Assembly: GCA_002367255.1 (NCBI GenBank)
Contig: DFBD01000223.1
Location: 1-7,774, forward strand
Length of the DNA stretch: 7,774 bases
Direction of reading: 5' to 3'
From: Rhodobacterales bacterium UBA3089
GTDB lineage: Bacteria > Pseudomonadota > Alphaproteobacteria > Rhodobacterales > Rhodobacteraceae
Part shown: positions 1 to 6,361 of the stretch, piece after piece
How the letters are laid out: each line of letters begins with the position of its first letter
Numbering within the stretch: position 1 is the first letter of the stretch
Translations under genes and position numbers: made by a program
The notes under the pieces: generated by a model
Database searches by the model: none
Seen by the model: only the letters and a program-made list of their open reading frames with translations
What the model was told of the DNA's origin: nothing

Positions 1-5
1 CAAAG

Positions 6-47
6 CCCCCAGTCGGGCCGCCCTCACATAGCGAGTCCGTCTGGGGG
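6..47 (-). terminator. Possible hairpin terminator after istB remnant
   Basis: Two 11-base arms (6-16 and 37-47) pair with one mismatch around a 20-base loop, with CCCCC facing GGGGG. It lies 18 bases beyond the istB stop codon. In the istB direction the stem is followed only by CTTTG, so the U-tract is poor. It may instead be a structural part of the IS end. Seen directly as an inverted repeat; the terminator role is inferred. Confidence 0.35.
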
Positions 48-64
48 TTTTGCTTGCGTGCCGT

Positions 65-293
65 TTATTTTTTTGCGCGGCGTTTGCTTTGCGCGAAGCG
101 ATAGGACGTATTGCCGGTCTCGATGATTGTGCAGTGGTGGGTGACATGATCCAGCAAGGCGGTTGTCATCTTGGCATCCCCGAAGACGGAGACCCACTCA
201 CCGAACTCCAGGTTGGTGGTGATGATGACACTGGTCTTCTCGTAGAGCTTGCTGACGAGGTGGAACAGCAGCGCGCCTCCGGATTTGGGGAAA
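65..293 (-). pseudogene. istB: IS21-family transposition helper IstB, C-terminal fragment
   Basis: About 76 codons of an IstB-type AAA+ helper ATPase survive. IstB loads the IS21 transposase onto target DNA. The visible part begins near SGGALLFHL and carries the family's C-terminal hallmarks: [20 protein letters not shown] (sensor-type strand with the TTN), [14 protein letters not shown], then ETGNTSYRF and a basic tail before TAA at 65-67. The whole N-terminus with Walker A and B is missing, and no istA is seen, so it cannot function. It joins integrase sequence at about 288-294, where TTTC could belong to either partner. Only the downstream side of the IS is represented, and the window edge hides whether the outer inverted repeat remains. 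Identity is confident; the rearrangement mechanism is inferred. Confidence 0.85.
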
Positions 294-857
294 GTTCAGC
301 ATGTCGTCGCCGGTTATCTCTGGCAGGGGTCTGTCACCCACCACGGCCACAAAGTTTTTCACAGCCTTCTTGTGCGGGTTCTGCCAGCGGCGCAGTTGGT
401 CTTCGCTCATGCCGAAGGTCTTGTCCTTGGCCAGTCCCCAATAGAGTTCCAGCGCCCGTGTCACAGTGATAGGCGGCTCAGACACGCCGCCCAAGATGGC
501 AGCGGCCTCTACCGGGTTGGGTTCGTCTTTGTGCTCTGGCACAGCTTCTATGCGGTCCAGAAGGTCAGACTTAGGCAGTGCGGCCACTTTGGCGGCGGGA
601 AGGTATCGAAAGCCCCGGCGCTCTGCCAGTTCACGCGCGGCCTCGAAGCGGCGCTCTGCATCGTCTGTGTCGCCCGCCAGACGGGCTTCCCAGCCCTCTA
701 TCAACTCCGCCCATGCAGCGTCCGCCTTGAGTTTGGCAAGTTGTTCGGAGTCGGTGTGGAGGCTCTGGGACACCAACTCACGGGGTTCTATCGTGGCGAA
801 CCGCTTGGGCACCCGGCGGCGCAGGTGGAACGACTTCCCGATCTTCTTGAGCGACAT
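198..857 (-). pseudogene. Truncated DUF6538-type tyrosine recombinase (phage-like integrase)
   Basis: Start ATG at 857 has GAGG about 7 bases upstream. Residues 1-30 (MSLKKIGKSFHLRRRVPKRF, then ATIEPRELV) match the DUF6538 N-terminal segment common in alphaproteobacterial integrases. Residues about 130-189 resemble the SAM-like core-binding domain (ITVTRALELYW, then [21 protein letters not shown]). Homology stops at F189 (base 291). The remaining 30 codons are istB DNA read in a wrong frame, including four consecutive histidines, down to a stop at 198-200. The catalytic domain with the R, H-x-x-R and Tyr residues is absent, so recombination activity is not expected. It is divergent from the intact integrase at 1157, with about 300 bp between the starts. 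It is probably the relic of an older element at this site. Confidence 0.8.
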
Positions 858-1035
858 GGCAAAACCTCAGCGGCGGACAATGTAGCAAAAATGTGGACAA
901 AAAAGTGCACTATTGTCAACCACGAGTTACCCATGATGCTGACTAACTTCCTGATTTTAATCAGTATTTTCTCGCGCAGCAGCGGAAAACTTGGCGGATA
1001 CAGACCGACGAACTGGCGTTTCTGCCCTACCCATA

Positions 1036-1105
1036 ATGTTTCAAAACCCGTTGTTTTACAGGCTTTTATCTAGACATCATGTTTCACGTTGTTTAGCGAT
1101 GTTTC
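1036..1105 (+). repeat. Short direct repeats upstream of integrase, candidate arm-type sites
   Basis: ATGTTTCA occurs at 1036-1043 and 1079-1086, and ATGTTTC again at 1099-1105. In the first two copies CGTTGTTT follows, after 5 bases (1049-1056) or immediately (1087-1094). CGTTGTTT recurs at 4828-4835 near the opposite end of the island. Integrases with an Arm-DNA-binding domain bind short repeats near the att core, so these are candidates. The words are short and chance is not excluded. Confidence 0.3.
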
Positions 1106-1107
1106 TG

Positions 1108-1136
1108 TTAATGGCAGAGTATTTGATGGGTAAAAT
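1108..1136 (+). promoter_or_regulatory. Weak candidate promoter for the integrase
   Basis: TTAATG (1108-1113) and TAAAAT (1131-1136) are separated by 17 bases. The -10 match is good (5 of 6) and the -35 poor (3 of 6). The transcript would begin around 1142, only about 15 bases before the ATG, leaving a very short leader that may interrupt the Shine-Dalgarno. Tentative. Confidence 0.25.
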
Positions 1137-1156
1137 GAGGGGTAGGATTGAAAGCT

Positions 1157-2332
1157 ATGTCGCGAGTCAAGGTAGTGAACCCGCATCCCAGAAACCGGCT
1201 GACGGCGGTGGCTATACGTCGACTTGGTGCGGGACGGCACGCGGACGGGGGTGGATTGTATCTGGAGGTTGATCCATCGGGTGCCCGCAGATGGATATTG
1301 CGAACGGTTGTGCAAGGCAAGCGGCGCGACATCGGCCTGGGAGGCGCATCCTATGTCAGCTTGGCGGATGCGCGGGAGGCGGCACAGAAGATGCGTGGTA
1401 TCGCACGTCAGGGCGGCGACCCTTTGACAGAACGCAACCGGCAACGGCGACAGGGTGTTACGTTCGAAGCGGCGGCACGGCGGGTGCACAAGGAACAGGT
1501 GGTGCCGAACAATCGCAACGCAAAGCATATTGCCCAGTGGCTGTCGAGCATAGAGACATATGTGTTTCCTCATATTGGCGCGCGCCCGGTCGCCGGGATC
1601 GATCAAGCGGATGTCCTGCGTATTCTTGAGCCGATCTGGATCGCCAAGCCCGAGACCGCGCGTCGAGTCCGTCAAAGACTTCGGGCCATCTTGGATTGGG
1701 CTCGAACATCAGGCCATTTCGAAGGTGTCAACCCAGTTGAGGGCGTGGAACGCGGCCTGCCGCGCCAGCGCGACCGGGCCAGGCATTTTGCAGCCGTACC
1801 CTGGCAGGAACTTCCAGAGCTTTGGCCGCGATTAACGGAGGCCAAGGGTTTTGGCGCGATGGCGCTGCGCTTTGCCATCCTGACGGCGGCCAGAAGCGGT
1901 GAGGTGCGCGGTGCATTGTGGGAAGAGATTGACCTGACGGCGGCTACCTGGACCATTTCCGCAGATCGCATGAAAGCCGGACTACCGCACAGAGTGCCGC
2001 TTTCGCCACCTGCACTGGCCTTGCTGAGTGAAGTGCACGGTGTGCATGATCGGCTGGCATTTCCCTCGACCAAGGGTGGGTTGTTGTCAGACATGACCCT
2101 GTCAGCGGTGCTCAAGCGGATGAAGGTACCGGCCACAGTGCATGGGTTCCGGTCTAGCTTTCGCGACTGGGCTGAAGAAGCAACCCCGTATCCTTACGCG
2201 GCCAAGGAAGCCGCGCTGGCGCACACGGTTAAAAACAAGGTCGAGGCAGCCTATCGGCGCTCAGACTTATTCGAGATCAGACGCCAGATGATGGACGACT
2301 GGGCAAAGCATGTCGTGAGCGATGTTCAATGA
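1157..2332 (+). CDS. int: Tyrosine recombinase, P4-type integrase with N-terminal arm-binding domain
   Basis: Site-specific recombinase expected to integrate and excise the small island. Numbered from ATG 1157 it has 391 residues, normal for the family. Residues about 13-95 form the Arm-DNA-binding (DUF4102-like) domain (RRLGAGRHADGGGLYLEV, RRWILRT, LADAREAA). A core-binding domain spans roughly 100-200. The catalytic domain shows every expected residue: R246 in TAARSGEVRG, K273 in DRMKAG, H329 and R332 in VHGFR, H356 in LAHTV and nucleophile Y366 in AAYRRSD. A TTG at 1148 would add three residues. I prefer ATG 1157 because AGGA lies 9 bases upstream, but GAGGGG also suits the TTG. The last codons overlap the next gene by ATGA, so the two are probably translationally coupled. 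Family assignment is secure; the attachment site is unknown. Confidence 0.93.
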   Translation: MSRVKVVNPHPRNRLTAVAIRRLGAGRHADGGGLYLEVDPSGARRWILRTVVQGKRRDIGLGGASYVSLADAREAAQKMRGIARQGGDPLTERNRQRRQGVTFEAAARRVHKEQVVPNNRNAKHIAQWLSSIETYVFPHIGARPVAGIDQADVLRILEPIWIAKPETARRVRQRLRAILDWARTSGHFEGVNPVEGVERGLPRQRDRARHFAAVPWQELPELWPRLTEAKGFGAMALRFAILTAARSGEVRGALWEEIDLTAATWTISADRMKAGLPHRVPLSPPALALLSEVHGVHDRLAFPSTKGGLLSDMTLSAVLKRMKVPATVHGFRSSFRDWAEEATPYPYAAKEAALAHTVKNKVEAAYRRSDLFEIRRQMMDDWAKHVVSDVQ

Positions 2333-2955
2333 GCTGGCCCGATGACTATGACAGCCCGTTTGACATCCTAGAGACCCAATACGGGCGTGAAGCATTGGAC
2401 CGGCTTGTCGACGCCATGCTCACGGAACTGCGACAGTTGGGGCTGCAGCCGTCTTCCGGGCATACCCGACTTTGGGCCAAACATCTGATGGTGAGTTGCG
2501 GGTCAAGCCCGCAGATGTATCACTTTGGAGCAAAGGACCGGAAGAACTTGGGACGCATCAGTAAGGCCGCTGAAGAGGCCGTCATTGCCTTACATCAACT
2601 TTCTCCGTGGGCTGCACAGGCACTAAGTACAGCAATGCGACAGGACGGTAACGGTCATGAAATCCCGTCCACGGTTTTCCGACATATTGCTGACGCCGCC
2701 GTGCAAGCGGAGGCAATGACAGCCAAGGGGCCGGTTCAGGGTCGGGTTAATTGGGAGGCGGTTTCCATTGTCGGTGAGGCACGCCGCTGCTGGCATGACC
2801 TGAGCGGGGATAAACCTCCGCAGCGGGCGCTGAACGAAGCTACCCCGTTTGGCGAGTTCCTGTATGCAATTTTCCAAGCGCTTGAATTGGATGCAAACCC
2901 GAAGGCGGCTTTCCTGTCCTGGCGCAAACGCGAAGATGAACAGATAAGCCACTGA
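2329..2955 (+). CDS. Hypothetical protein, 208 residues, coupled to integrase
   Basis: I do not recognise this protein. It starts at an ATG overlapping the integrase stop (ATGA), with only a weak purine stretch before it, so it probably depends on coupling. It is a soluble, mixed-charge sequence without signal peptide, membrane segment, coiled coil or familiar nucleotide-binding motif. The N-terminus is acidic and aromatic (MSWPDDYDSPFDIL). The middle contains several His and Trp residues (RLWAKHLM, IALHQLSPWAAQAL) and looks largely helical. The C-terminal third (WEAVSIVGEARRCWHDLSG) is also helix-like. Its place between integrase and the AlpA regulator suggests an accessory island gene: regulation, excision or protection are all possible and none is demonstrated. 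A 78-base gap separates it from alpA. Coding status is supported by uninterrupted length and tight junctions. Confidence 0.8.
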   Translation: MSWPDDYDSPFDILETQYGREALDRLVDAMLTELRQLGLQPSSGHTRLWAKHLMVSCGSSPQMYHFGAKDRKNLGRISKAAEEAVIALHQLSPWAAQALSTAMRQDGNGHEIPSTVFRHIADAAVQAEAMTAKGPVQGRVNWEAVSIVGEARRCWHDLSGDKPPQRALNEATPFGEFLYAIFQALELDANPKAAFLSWRKREDEQISH

Positions 2956-3033
2956 ACCGAAGCGGCACTGTGGACGACCGAATAACATGATTCTGCGAGG
3001 TTGAGGAAACATCAAGCAACTCGGAGGCATCGC

Positions 3034-3234
3034 ATGGAACATTTGAAAGAACTGCTCAGCGCCAAGGAAACGGCAACCTTCCTCAGCCTGTCGCGTACCA
3101 CCCTTTGGCGCAGGACGCGAAGTGGTGCCCTTCCAGCACCGCTACGCGTAGCAGGCCTTACGCGCTGGCGACGTTCAGAATTATTGGCTTTTCTGGATGC
3201 TGCCGGTTTGGTGCGTGACAGGAATGCCCAATGA
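3034..3234 (+). CDS. alpA: AlpA-family helix-turn-helix regulator / excisionase-like protein
   Basis: A 66-residue DNA-binding protein of the AlpA/HTH_17 (MerR-like winged helix) type, used in P4-like islands as regulator or excisionase. The pattern is clear: LLSAKETATFLSLSRTTLWR forms the helix-turn-helix (residues 7-26). RSGALPAPLRV is the wing (29-39) and TRWRRSELLAFLDA the recognition-proximal helix (43-56). The Trp-Arg pair followed by a helix is typical of the family. Start ATG 3034 is chosen over an upstream in-frame TTG at 3001 because GGAGG lies 6 bases before the ATG, the strongest Shine-Dalgarno in the window. Its stop overlaps the vapE start (ATGA). Likely role: control of integrase directionality or of the replication gene. 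Whether it activates, represses or bends att DNA cannot be read from sequence. Confidence 0.85.
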   Translation: MEHLKELLSAKETATFLSLSRTTLWRRTRSGALPAPLRVAGLTRWRRSELLAFLDAAGLVRDRNAQ

Positions 3235-4511
3235 CGATCGATGCGAACGTAAGGGCCTTCGCCCCGAAAAACGTTGAGATTACGGAACCGGCGGCCTCTG
3301 GGAAATCGATGGTGCGCCATCATGAGGCAATTCCAGTTGTCCGGAATAGCAAAAATCGCCCCATGTGGTGCGCGGCGACGGCCATCGCATTGTTTGAACA
3401 TCACCCCGATTGGCAGGGATGTCTGCGGCATGATGCCTTTCTGCGCCGCGATATGCTCTACCGGCCACTTCCCGGCACCGATACGGCTGACGGATTTGAG
3501 ATACGTGAGATCACCGAGACTGACATTGTTCTTGCCCAGGTCTGGTGTAATCGTAATGGCTTTCCGAATGCCGTGCAGGGAACCATTGCGGATGCGTTTC
3601 ACACGGTGGCTGCCGACTACTCGATTGATCCACTCAAAGATTGGCTGGAGGGATTGGAATGGGACGGTCAGCCACGGCTCTCCTCCTGGCTAACACGCTA
3701 TCTCGGTGTCGAGGAAAGCATCTATGCCGCAGAGGTGGGACCGCGCTGGATGATCTCTGCCGTCGCGCGCGCACTTCAGCCCGGTTGCAAGGCCGATGGC
3801 TGCCTGATCCTCGAAGGAAAACAGGGAAGTGGTAAAAGCACGGTGTTGAGGATACTTGCCGGTTCCGCGTTTTTTGCCGACTCGCTGCCTGACCTTTCCA
3901 GCAAGGATGCCGCACAATTCCTGCGCGGCAAGTGGATCATCGAACTGGCTGAACTGTCCTCGCTGAGCCGGTCAAGCGTGGAGGCAACCAAAGCTTTTAT
4001 CTCACGGCAAGAGGAGCGGTATCGCCCACCGTACGGGCGCACGGAAGTGACGGAATTGCGGCGCTGCGTCTTCGCGGGCACCACCAACCGCGACGACTAT
4101 CTTCGCGATCCCACCGGTAACCGGCGGTTTTGGCCGGTCATGACCGGAGAGTTTGATCTTGAAGCGATTGAGCGCGATCGAGATCAGCTTTGGGCCGAGG
4201 CGATGCACGCTTACAAAGCTGGCGAACCCTGGTGGCTGACAGGTCAGGTGGCTGAGATCGCGGCGCAGGAGCAGGCGGAGCGCGGCGAAGATGATCCTTG
4301 GGTGGCTGCGATTCGCACCTATAGCGACGGGCGCGAGGCCGTCGCCTGCAAGTCAATCCTGGCCGAAGCACTGGCAATCCCGGCGGAAAGAATGAGCCAG
4401 CGAGATTCACGGCGGGTGTCGGGCATTCTGCGAACATTGGGTTATCAGCGTGATGGCCAGTTTACATCCGGCGAAGAGAAGGGCCTGGCCCGATATGTTC
4501 GCACCGGGTGA
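3231..4511 (+). CDS. vapE: VapE/VirE-family SF3-like AAA+ ATPase, probable replication initiator-helicase of the island
   Basis: A 426-residue VapE-type protein (PF05272-like), a family found in phage satellites, prophages and vap regions. Residues 1-130 form a poorly conserved N-terminal region without a recognisable primase active site. DWLEGLEWDGQPRLSSWL (137-154) is the family signature preceding the ATPase core. Walker A is GKQGSGKST (196-204) and Walker B lies in WIIELAEL (235-242, E238/E241). The sensor-like strand FAGTTNRDDYL (281-291) is followed by RDPTGNRRFWPV (292-303) with candidate arginine finger R298/R299. The C-terminal ~70 residues (WVAAIRTYSDGREAVACKSI onward) look like a winged helix that could bind origin repeats. 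The start overlaps alpA by ATGA, with AGGA about 8 bases upstream. Repeats immediately downstream fit a cis replication origin. ATPase family is sure; helicase/initiator function is inferred. Confidence 0.9.
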   Translation: MTIDANVRAFAPKNVEITEPAASGKSMVRHHEAIPVVRNSKNRPMWCAATAIALFEHHPDWQGCLRHDAFLRRDMLYRPLPGTDTADGFEIREITETDIVLAQVWCNRNGFPNAVQGTIADAFHTVAADYSIDPLKDWLEGLEWDGQPRLSSWLTRYLGVEESIYAAEVGPRWMISAVARALQPGCKADGCLILEGKQGSGKSTVLRILAGSAFFADSLPDLSSKDAAQFLRGKWIIELAELSSLSRSSVEATKAFISRQEERYRPPYGRTEVTELRRCVFAGTTNRDDYLRDPTGNRRFWPVMTGEFDLEAIERDRDQLWAEAMHAYKAGEPWWLTGQVAEIAAQEQAERGEDDPWVAAIRTYSDGREAVACKSILAEALAIPAERMSQRDSRRVSGILRTLGYQRDGQFTSGEEKGLARYVRTG

Positions 4512-4525
4512 GACATGACTTAATT

Positions 4526-4554
4526 CCGGTAGATGAGTACTGCTCATCTACCGG
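4526..4554. repeat. Perfect 12-bp-arm hairpin 15 bases after vapE
   Basis: CCGGTAGATGAG (4526-4537) and CTCATCTACCGG (4543-4554) are exact reverse complements around TACTG. There is no U-tract on the plus side, and only AATTAAG on the other, so it is not a standard intrinsic terminator. The arm contains GTAGATGAG, which resembles GTAGACGAA in the adjacent inverted repeats, linking it to the candidate origin. It could act as terminator, protein site or replication structure. Confidence 0.6.
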
Positions 4555-4567
4555 CAACATTCCAGCG

Positions 4568-4713
4568 GTAGACGAAGTAGACGTGATTTCCATAGAGTGA
4601 GACGACATACCTATTCCTCTGTAACTAAACAATTAAGTAAAGTTTTGGCTGATCTCAATGGGTGTCGTCATCCAGCCCCATGAAGTCAGCGCCGTTTCGT
4701 CTACTTCGTCTAC
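4568..4713. other. Candidate replication origin: nested inverted repeats around an AT-rich core
   Basis: GTAGACGAAGTAGACG (4568-4583) is repeated exactly in inverted orientation at 4698-4713. Each arm itself holds two tandem GTAGACG words. Inside this pair sits a second inverted pair, GACGACA (4601-4607) and TGTCGTC (4663-4669). The centre (about 4611-4650) is AT-rich, with AACTAAACAATTAAGTAAAG. Iterons in opposite orientation flanking an AT-rich melting zone next to the replication gene are known from phage-satellite origins such as P4 and the SaPIs. The repeats are seen directly; the origin role is inferred from position beside vapE. Confidence 0.5.
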
Positions 4714-4735
4714 TGCGAACACTTCCGTTCATTGA

Positions 4736-4756
4736 GGGGTGGGGGGAGGGGTGGGG
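4736..4756 (+). other. G-quadruplex-type G-run cluster
   Basis: Four runs of 4, 6, 4 and 4 guanines (4736-4739, 4741-4746, 4748-4751, 4753-4756) are separated by single T, A and T. One-base loops with runs of four or more make an unusually strong quadruplex motif. It lies 22 bases beyond the candidate origin. TGAGGGG at its left edge has a reverse complement CCCCTCA about 55 bases downstream, followed by T8 at 4810-4817, so a weak long-loop terminator is an alternative. Structure is predicted, not shown. Confidence 0.5.
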
Positions 4757-5022
4757 CAAATCTCTAAAACCGCGCATTGCGCATACCCGTCTCTCCCCTC
4801 ACGCACAGATTTTTTTTCGCAGATTGTCGTTGTTTCGAGCCGTCCGAAGCGTCAGGCGCCACCTTGACAGCGATTTGGTGATCGGTCGGGAGGCGCTCAG
4901 TGGAGGTCATCTTAAATCAATTGGAAACAAAAGCTTACATGACATTGATGCCACGAATATTTGATGCATTCGCTCCATGCCTTTGAGTGTGTGACTATTT
5001 GGCTTGCAAAAATCATTATTCC
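4757..5022. other. Non-coding stretch, probable right end of the island
   Basis: No gene is supported between the G-run cluster and the truncated ORF at 5023. Seen: a T8 run (4810-4817), another CGTTGTTT word (4828-4835), and AT-rich sequence from about 4910 to 5020. The island's right junction probably lies here, because the minus-strand operon's last ORF breaks off at 5023. I could not find a direct repeat long enough to call attL/attR. Confidence 0.4.
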
Positions 5023-5118
5023 CTATTGAAGAAAATTGGTCACGGTGAAGTTTTGGGCGCTTGCCGAAACGGCGAGCGCGCATGTGGCGGTAATTGTGGC
5101 AAGCAAGCGCATGATCAT
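5023..5118 (-). pseudogene. Truncated exported-protein ORF, 31 codons, last of the operon
   Basis: Starts at ATG 5118, overlapping the stop of the vWA gene as ATGA, the same junction used between the other genes of this operon. A second ATG at 5112 is an alternative start. The product is almost wholly a signal peptide: basic start (MIMR), hydrophobic core (LLATITATCALAV) and cleavage motif SASA before QN. Only about ten residues would remain before the TAG at 5023-5025. Translational coupling argues that this was a real fourth gene encoding a periplasmic, secreted or outer-membrane protein. Its position at the inferred island boundary suggests truncation by insertion. A genuine tiny secreted peptide is possible but less likely. 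The original function cannot be deduced. Confidence 0.6.
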
Positions 5119-5780
5119 AACCCGGTTTCCTGTCCTTGAGCGTTGAGTTTGATGTCGGTTTCCGGGCCGTTGATGTTGGCGAGGAAGGCACGGCGTTGCG
5201 GTGCGGTGAGGAAATGAACAGCGACGCTGTCGACATCGGTGGTCAGCTCCTGGAGGCGGGTGATCACGGGGGCGTCGGCGGTTTCCACCAGTTTGATGTA
5301 ATCTTCCTGGCTGAGGTCGGCGCAGTCCGGGCCGGAGTGCACACCGCTGGTAATGACGTGGACGGCGCTCTCCTCGGGCGCTTCCAGTTGATCGTTGGTC
5401 ATCACCTCATCCAATGCTGCGGGGAGATTGTTGCACCCGTTGGGGGTGCCCGTGATGACGCCCTGAACGGCCGGGCTGCGCACGCCGGTGCGGTAGAAGT
5501 CACCTGCGGTGCCGCTCCACAGGATATGCGGCGGCTCGACGGCCGATATCAGCACGATCTGGGTACGGTTGCGGTCGCGGCGGGTCTGGCGGGCCAGATC
5601 GCTCAGGAACGTGTTCAGGAAGCTGTTGAACCCGCTCTTGCCCTGCGGGTCCTGCTCGTCATGCAGAACACCGGAATGGTCGATAACGACCTGGACAAGC
5701 TTACCGGCCTGAACCGGCAGGGCAAGCAGAGGCAGGGCGATGGCGCCAGCGAGGGCAGTGGTGAGGATGGAGCGGGTCAT
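5115..5780 (-). CDS. Exported von Willebrand factor A-like protein with incomplete MIDAS
   Basis: A 221-residue periplasmic or secreted protein. Residues 1-25 form a Sec signal peptide (MTRSILTTALAGAIALPLLA, cleavage after VQA). The rest alternates strands and helices as in a vWA/Rossmann fold: KLVQVVIDHSG (27-37), QIVLISAVEPP (74-84), AVHVITSGVHSG (139-150), VDSVAVHFLTA (183-193). The metal-site motif D-x-S-x-S is only partly kept (D34-H-S36-G-V38), and the usual D of the fourth strand reads S145 in ITSG, so metal binding is doubtful. Cys116 and Cys153 could form a disulfide. Start ATG 5780 overlaps the membrane-protein stop (ATGA) and has AAGGA about 9 bases upstream. It probably works in the envelope with the membrane protein encoded just before it. 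The fold is recognised by pattern; ligand and role are unknown. Confidence 0.8.
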   Translation of the reverse strand: MTRSILTTALAGAIALPLLALPVQAGKLVQVVIDHSGVLHDEQDPQGKSGFNSFLNTFLSDLARQTRRDRNRTQIVLISAVEPPHILWSGTAGDFYRTGVRSPAVQGVITGTPNGCNNLPAALDEVMTNDQLEAPEESAVHVITSGVHSGPDCADLSQEDYIKLVETADAPVITRLQELTTDVDSVAVHFLTAPQRRAFLANINGPETDIKLNAQGQETGL

Positions 5781-6361
5781 TGGGCTTTCCTTTCGGTTGT
5801 GTCTTCGTCATCGAGAAAGAGTTTCCGCACGACGTTCTTCATGATCCAGAACGAGGCGATCTGGTGGGTTGCGACCATCAGCAGGCCGAACAGTTCAGCG
5901 GCGCCTGCGAACCCCTGCGAGCCGAAGTCGTCGACCAGCATTCGGAAAAGTACGAATTCGAACACCATGGCGCCTGCATTGATCATCCACAGGCAGATGG
6001 TCGCCAGCTTGAGGGTGACAGAGCTTTTGGCCTCCTGGCCATGCAGGCGGATGGCGCATTCCCAGCTGGTGTAGGACACCAGCACGACGACCAGCAGCCA
6101 GATCAGGCCCATCAGGTGGCTGCCATACATGAAGCCCAGATCGATATCGGCCAGTTCCGGCAGGACGTCAAAAGCCAGGGTTTCCATTCTGAAGAATTGC
6201 ACCAGCAGCAGCGCCGTCTCGACGGTAATCATGAAGATGTGGCCGAGGGTGGCCCGGGGGTTGATGGTGCTGATCTTTTGCATGGCGTTGTCGGCTCCGG
6301 TTTTGGGCGGTGTCTTTTTGCGCGGTACAAATGGTATGGGCAGCAAGGATTGATCGGTCAT
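5777..6361 (-). CDS. Four-helix inner-membrane protein, unrecognised family
   Basis: Numbered from ATG 6361 the protein has 194 residues. The N-terminus is cytoplasm-like and basic (VPRKKTPPKTG). Four hydrophobic segments follow, at about 38-57 (TLGHIFMITVETALLLVQFF), 80-99 (MGLIWLLVVVLVSY), 118-139 (ATICLWMINAGAMVFEFVLF) and 156-176 (ELFGLLMVATHQIASFW). The tail is charged (RKLFLDDEDTTERKAQ). Polar residues inside helices (E48, H166, Q167) could matter for function. I do not recognise the family. An in-frame ATG at 6403 would add 14 residues, but 6361 is preferred: GGAGA lies 8 bases upstream and the ATG overlaps the previous stop (ATGA), while 6403 has no Shine-Dalgarno. Its coupling to an exported vWA-like protein suggests an envelope complex. 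Confidence 0.85.
   Translation of the reverse strand: MTDQSLLPIPFVPRKKTPPKTGADNAMQKISTINPRATLGHIFMITVETALLLVQFFRMETLAFDVLPELADIDLGFMYGSHLMGLIWLLVVVLVSYTSWECAIRLHGQEAKSSVTLKLATICLWMINAGAMVFEFVLFRMLVDDFGSQGFAGAAELFGLLMVATHQIASFWIMKNVVRKLFLDDEDTTERKAQ

Larger units (their letters stand above)
858..1156. other. Intergenic region between two divergent integrases; probable left attachment region
   Basis: No gene is supported here. Seen: an inverted pair GACAAT (876-881) / ATTGTC (912-917) upstream of the minus-strand integrase; a small perfect hairpin CTGATT-TT-AATCAG at 951-964; repeated ATGTTTC words at 1036, 1079 and 1099, the first two followed by CGTTGTTT. No tRNA or tmRNA 3' end is recognisable, although P4-type integrases often use such targets. 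If the island has an attL it should fall here, but I cannot locate the core. Confidence 0.5.

Noticed and set aside
249..1073. 274-codon plus-strand open frame across the integrase relic
   Set aside because: It is antisense to recognisable integrase and IstB sequence and has no domain of its own.
4736..4817. TGAGGGG...CCCCTCA followed by T8 as an intrinsic terminator of vapE
   Set aside because: The loop would be over 50 bases, and the T-run starts about 10 bases after the stem. Kept only as an alternative note under the G-run cluster.
4662..4964. 100-codon plus-strand open frame after vapE
   Set aside because: It starts with GTG without a ribosome-binding site, runs through the inverted repeats and the G-run cluster, and its translation is low-complexity around GWGEGWG.
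1119..4965. TATTTGATG at about 1119 and 4957 as an att core
   Set aside because: Nine identical bases are expected by chance at about this frequency when two regions of several hundred bases are compared. No longer repeat supports it.
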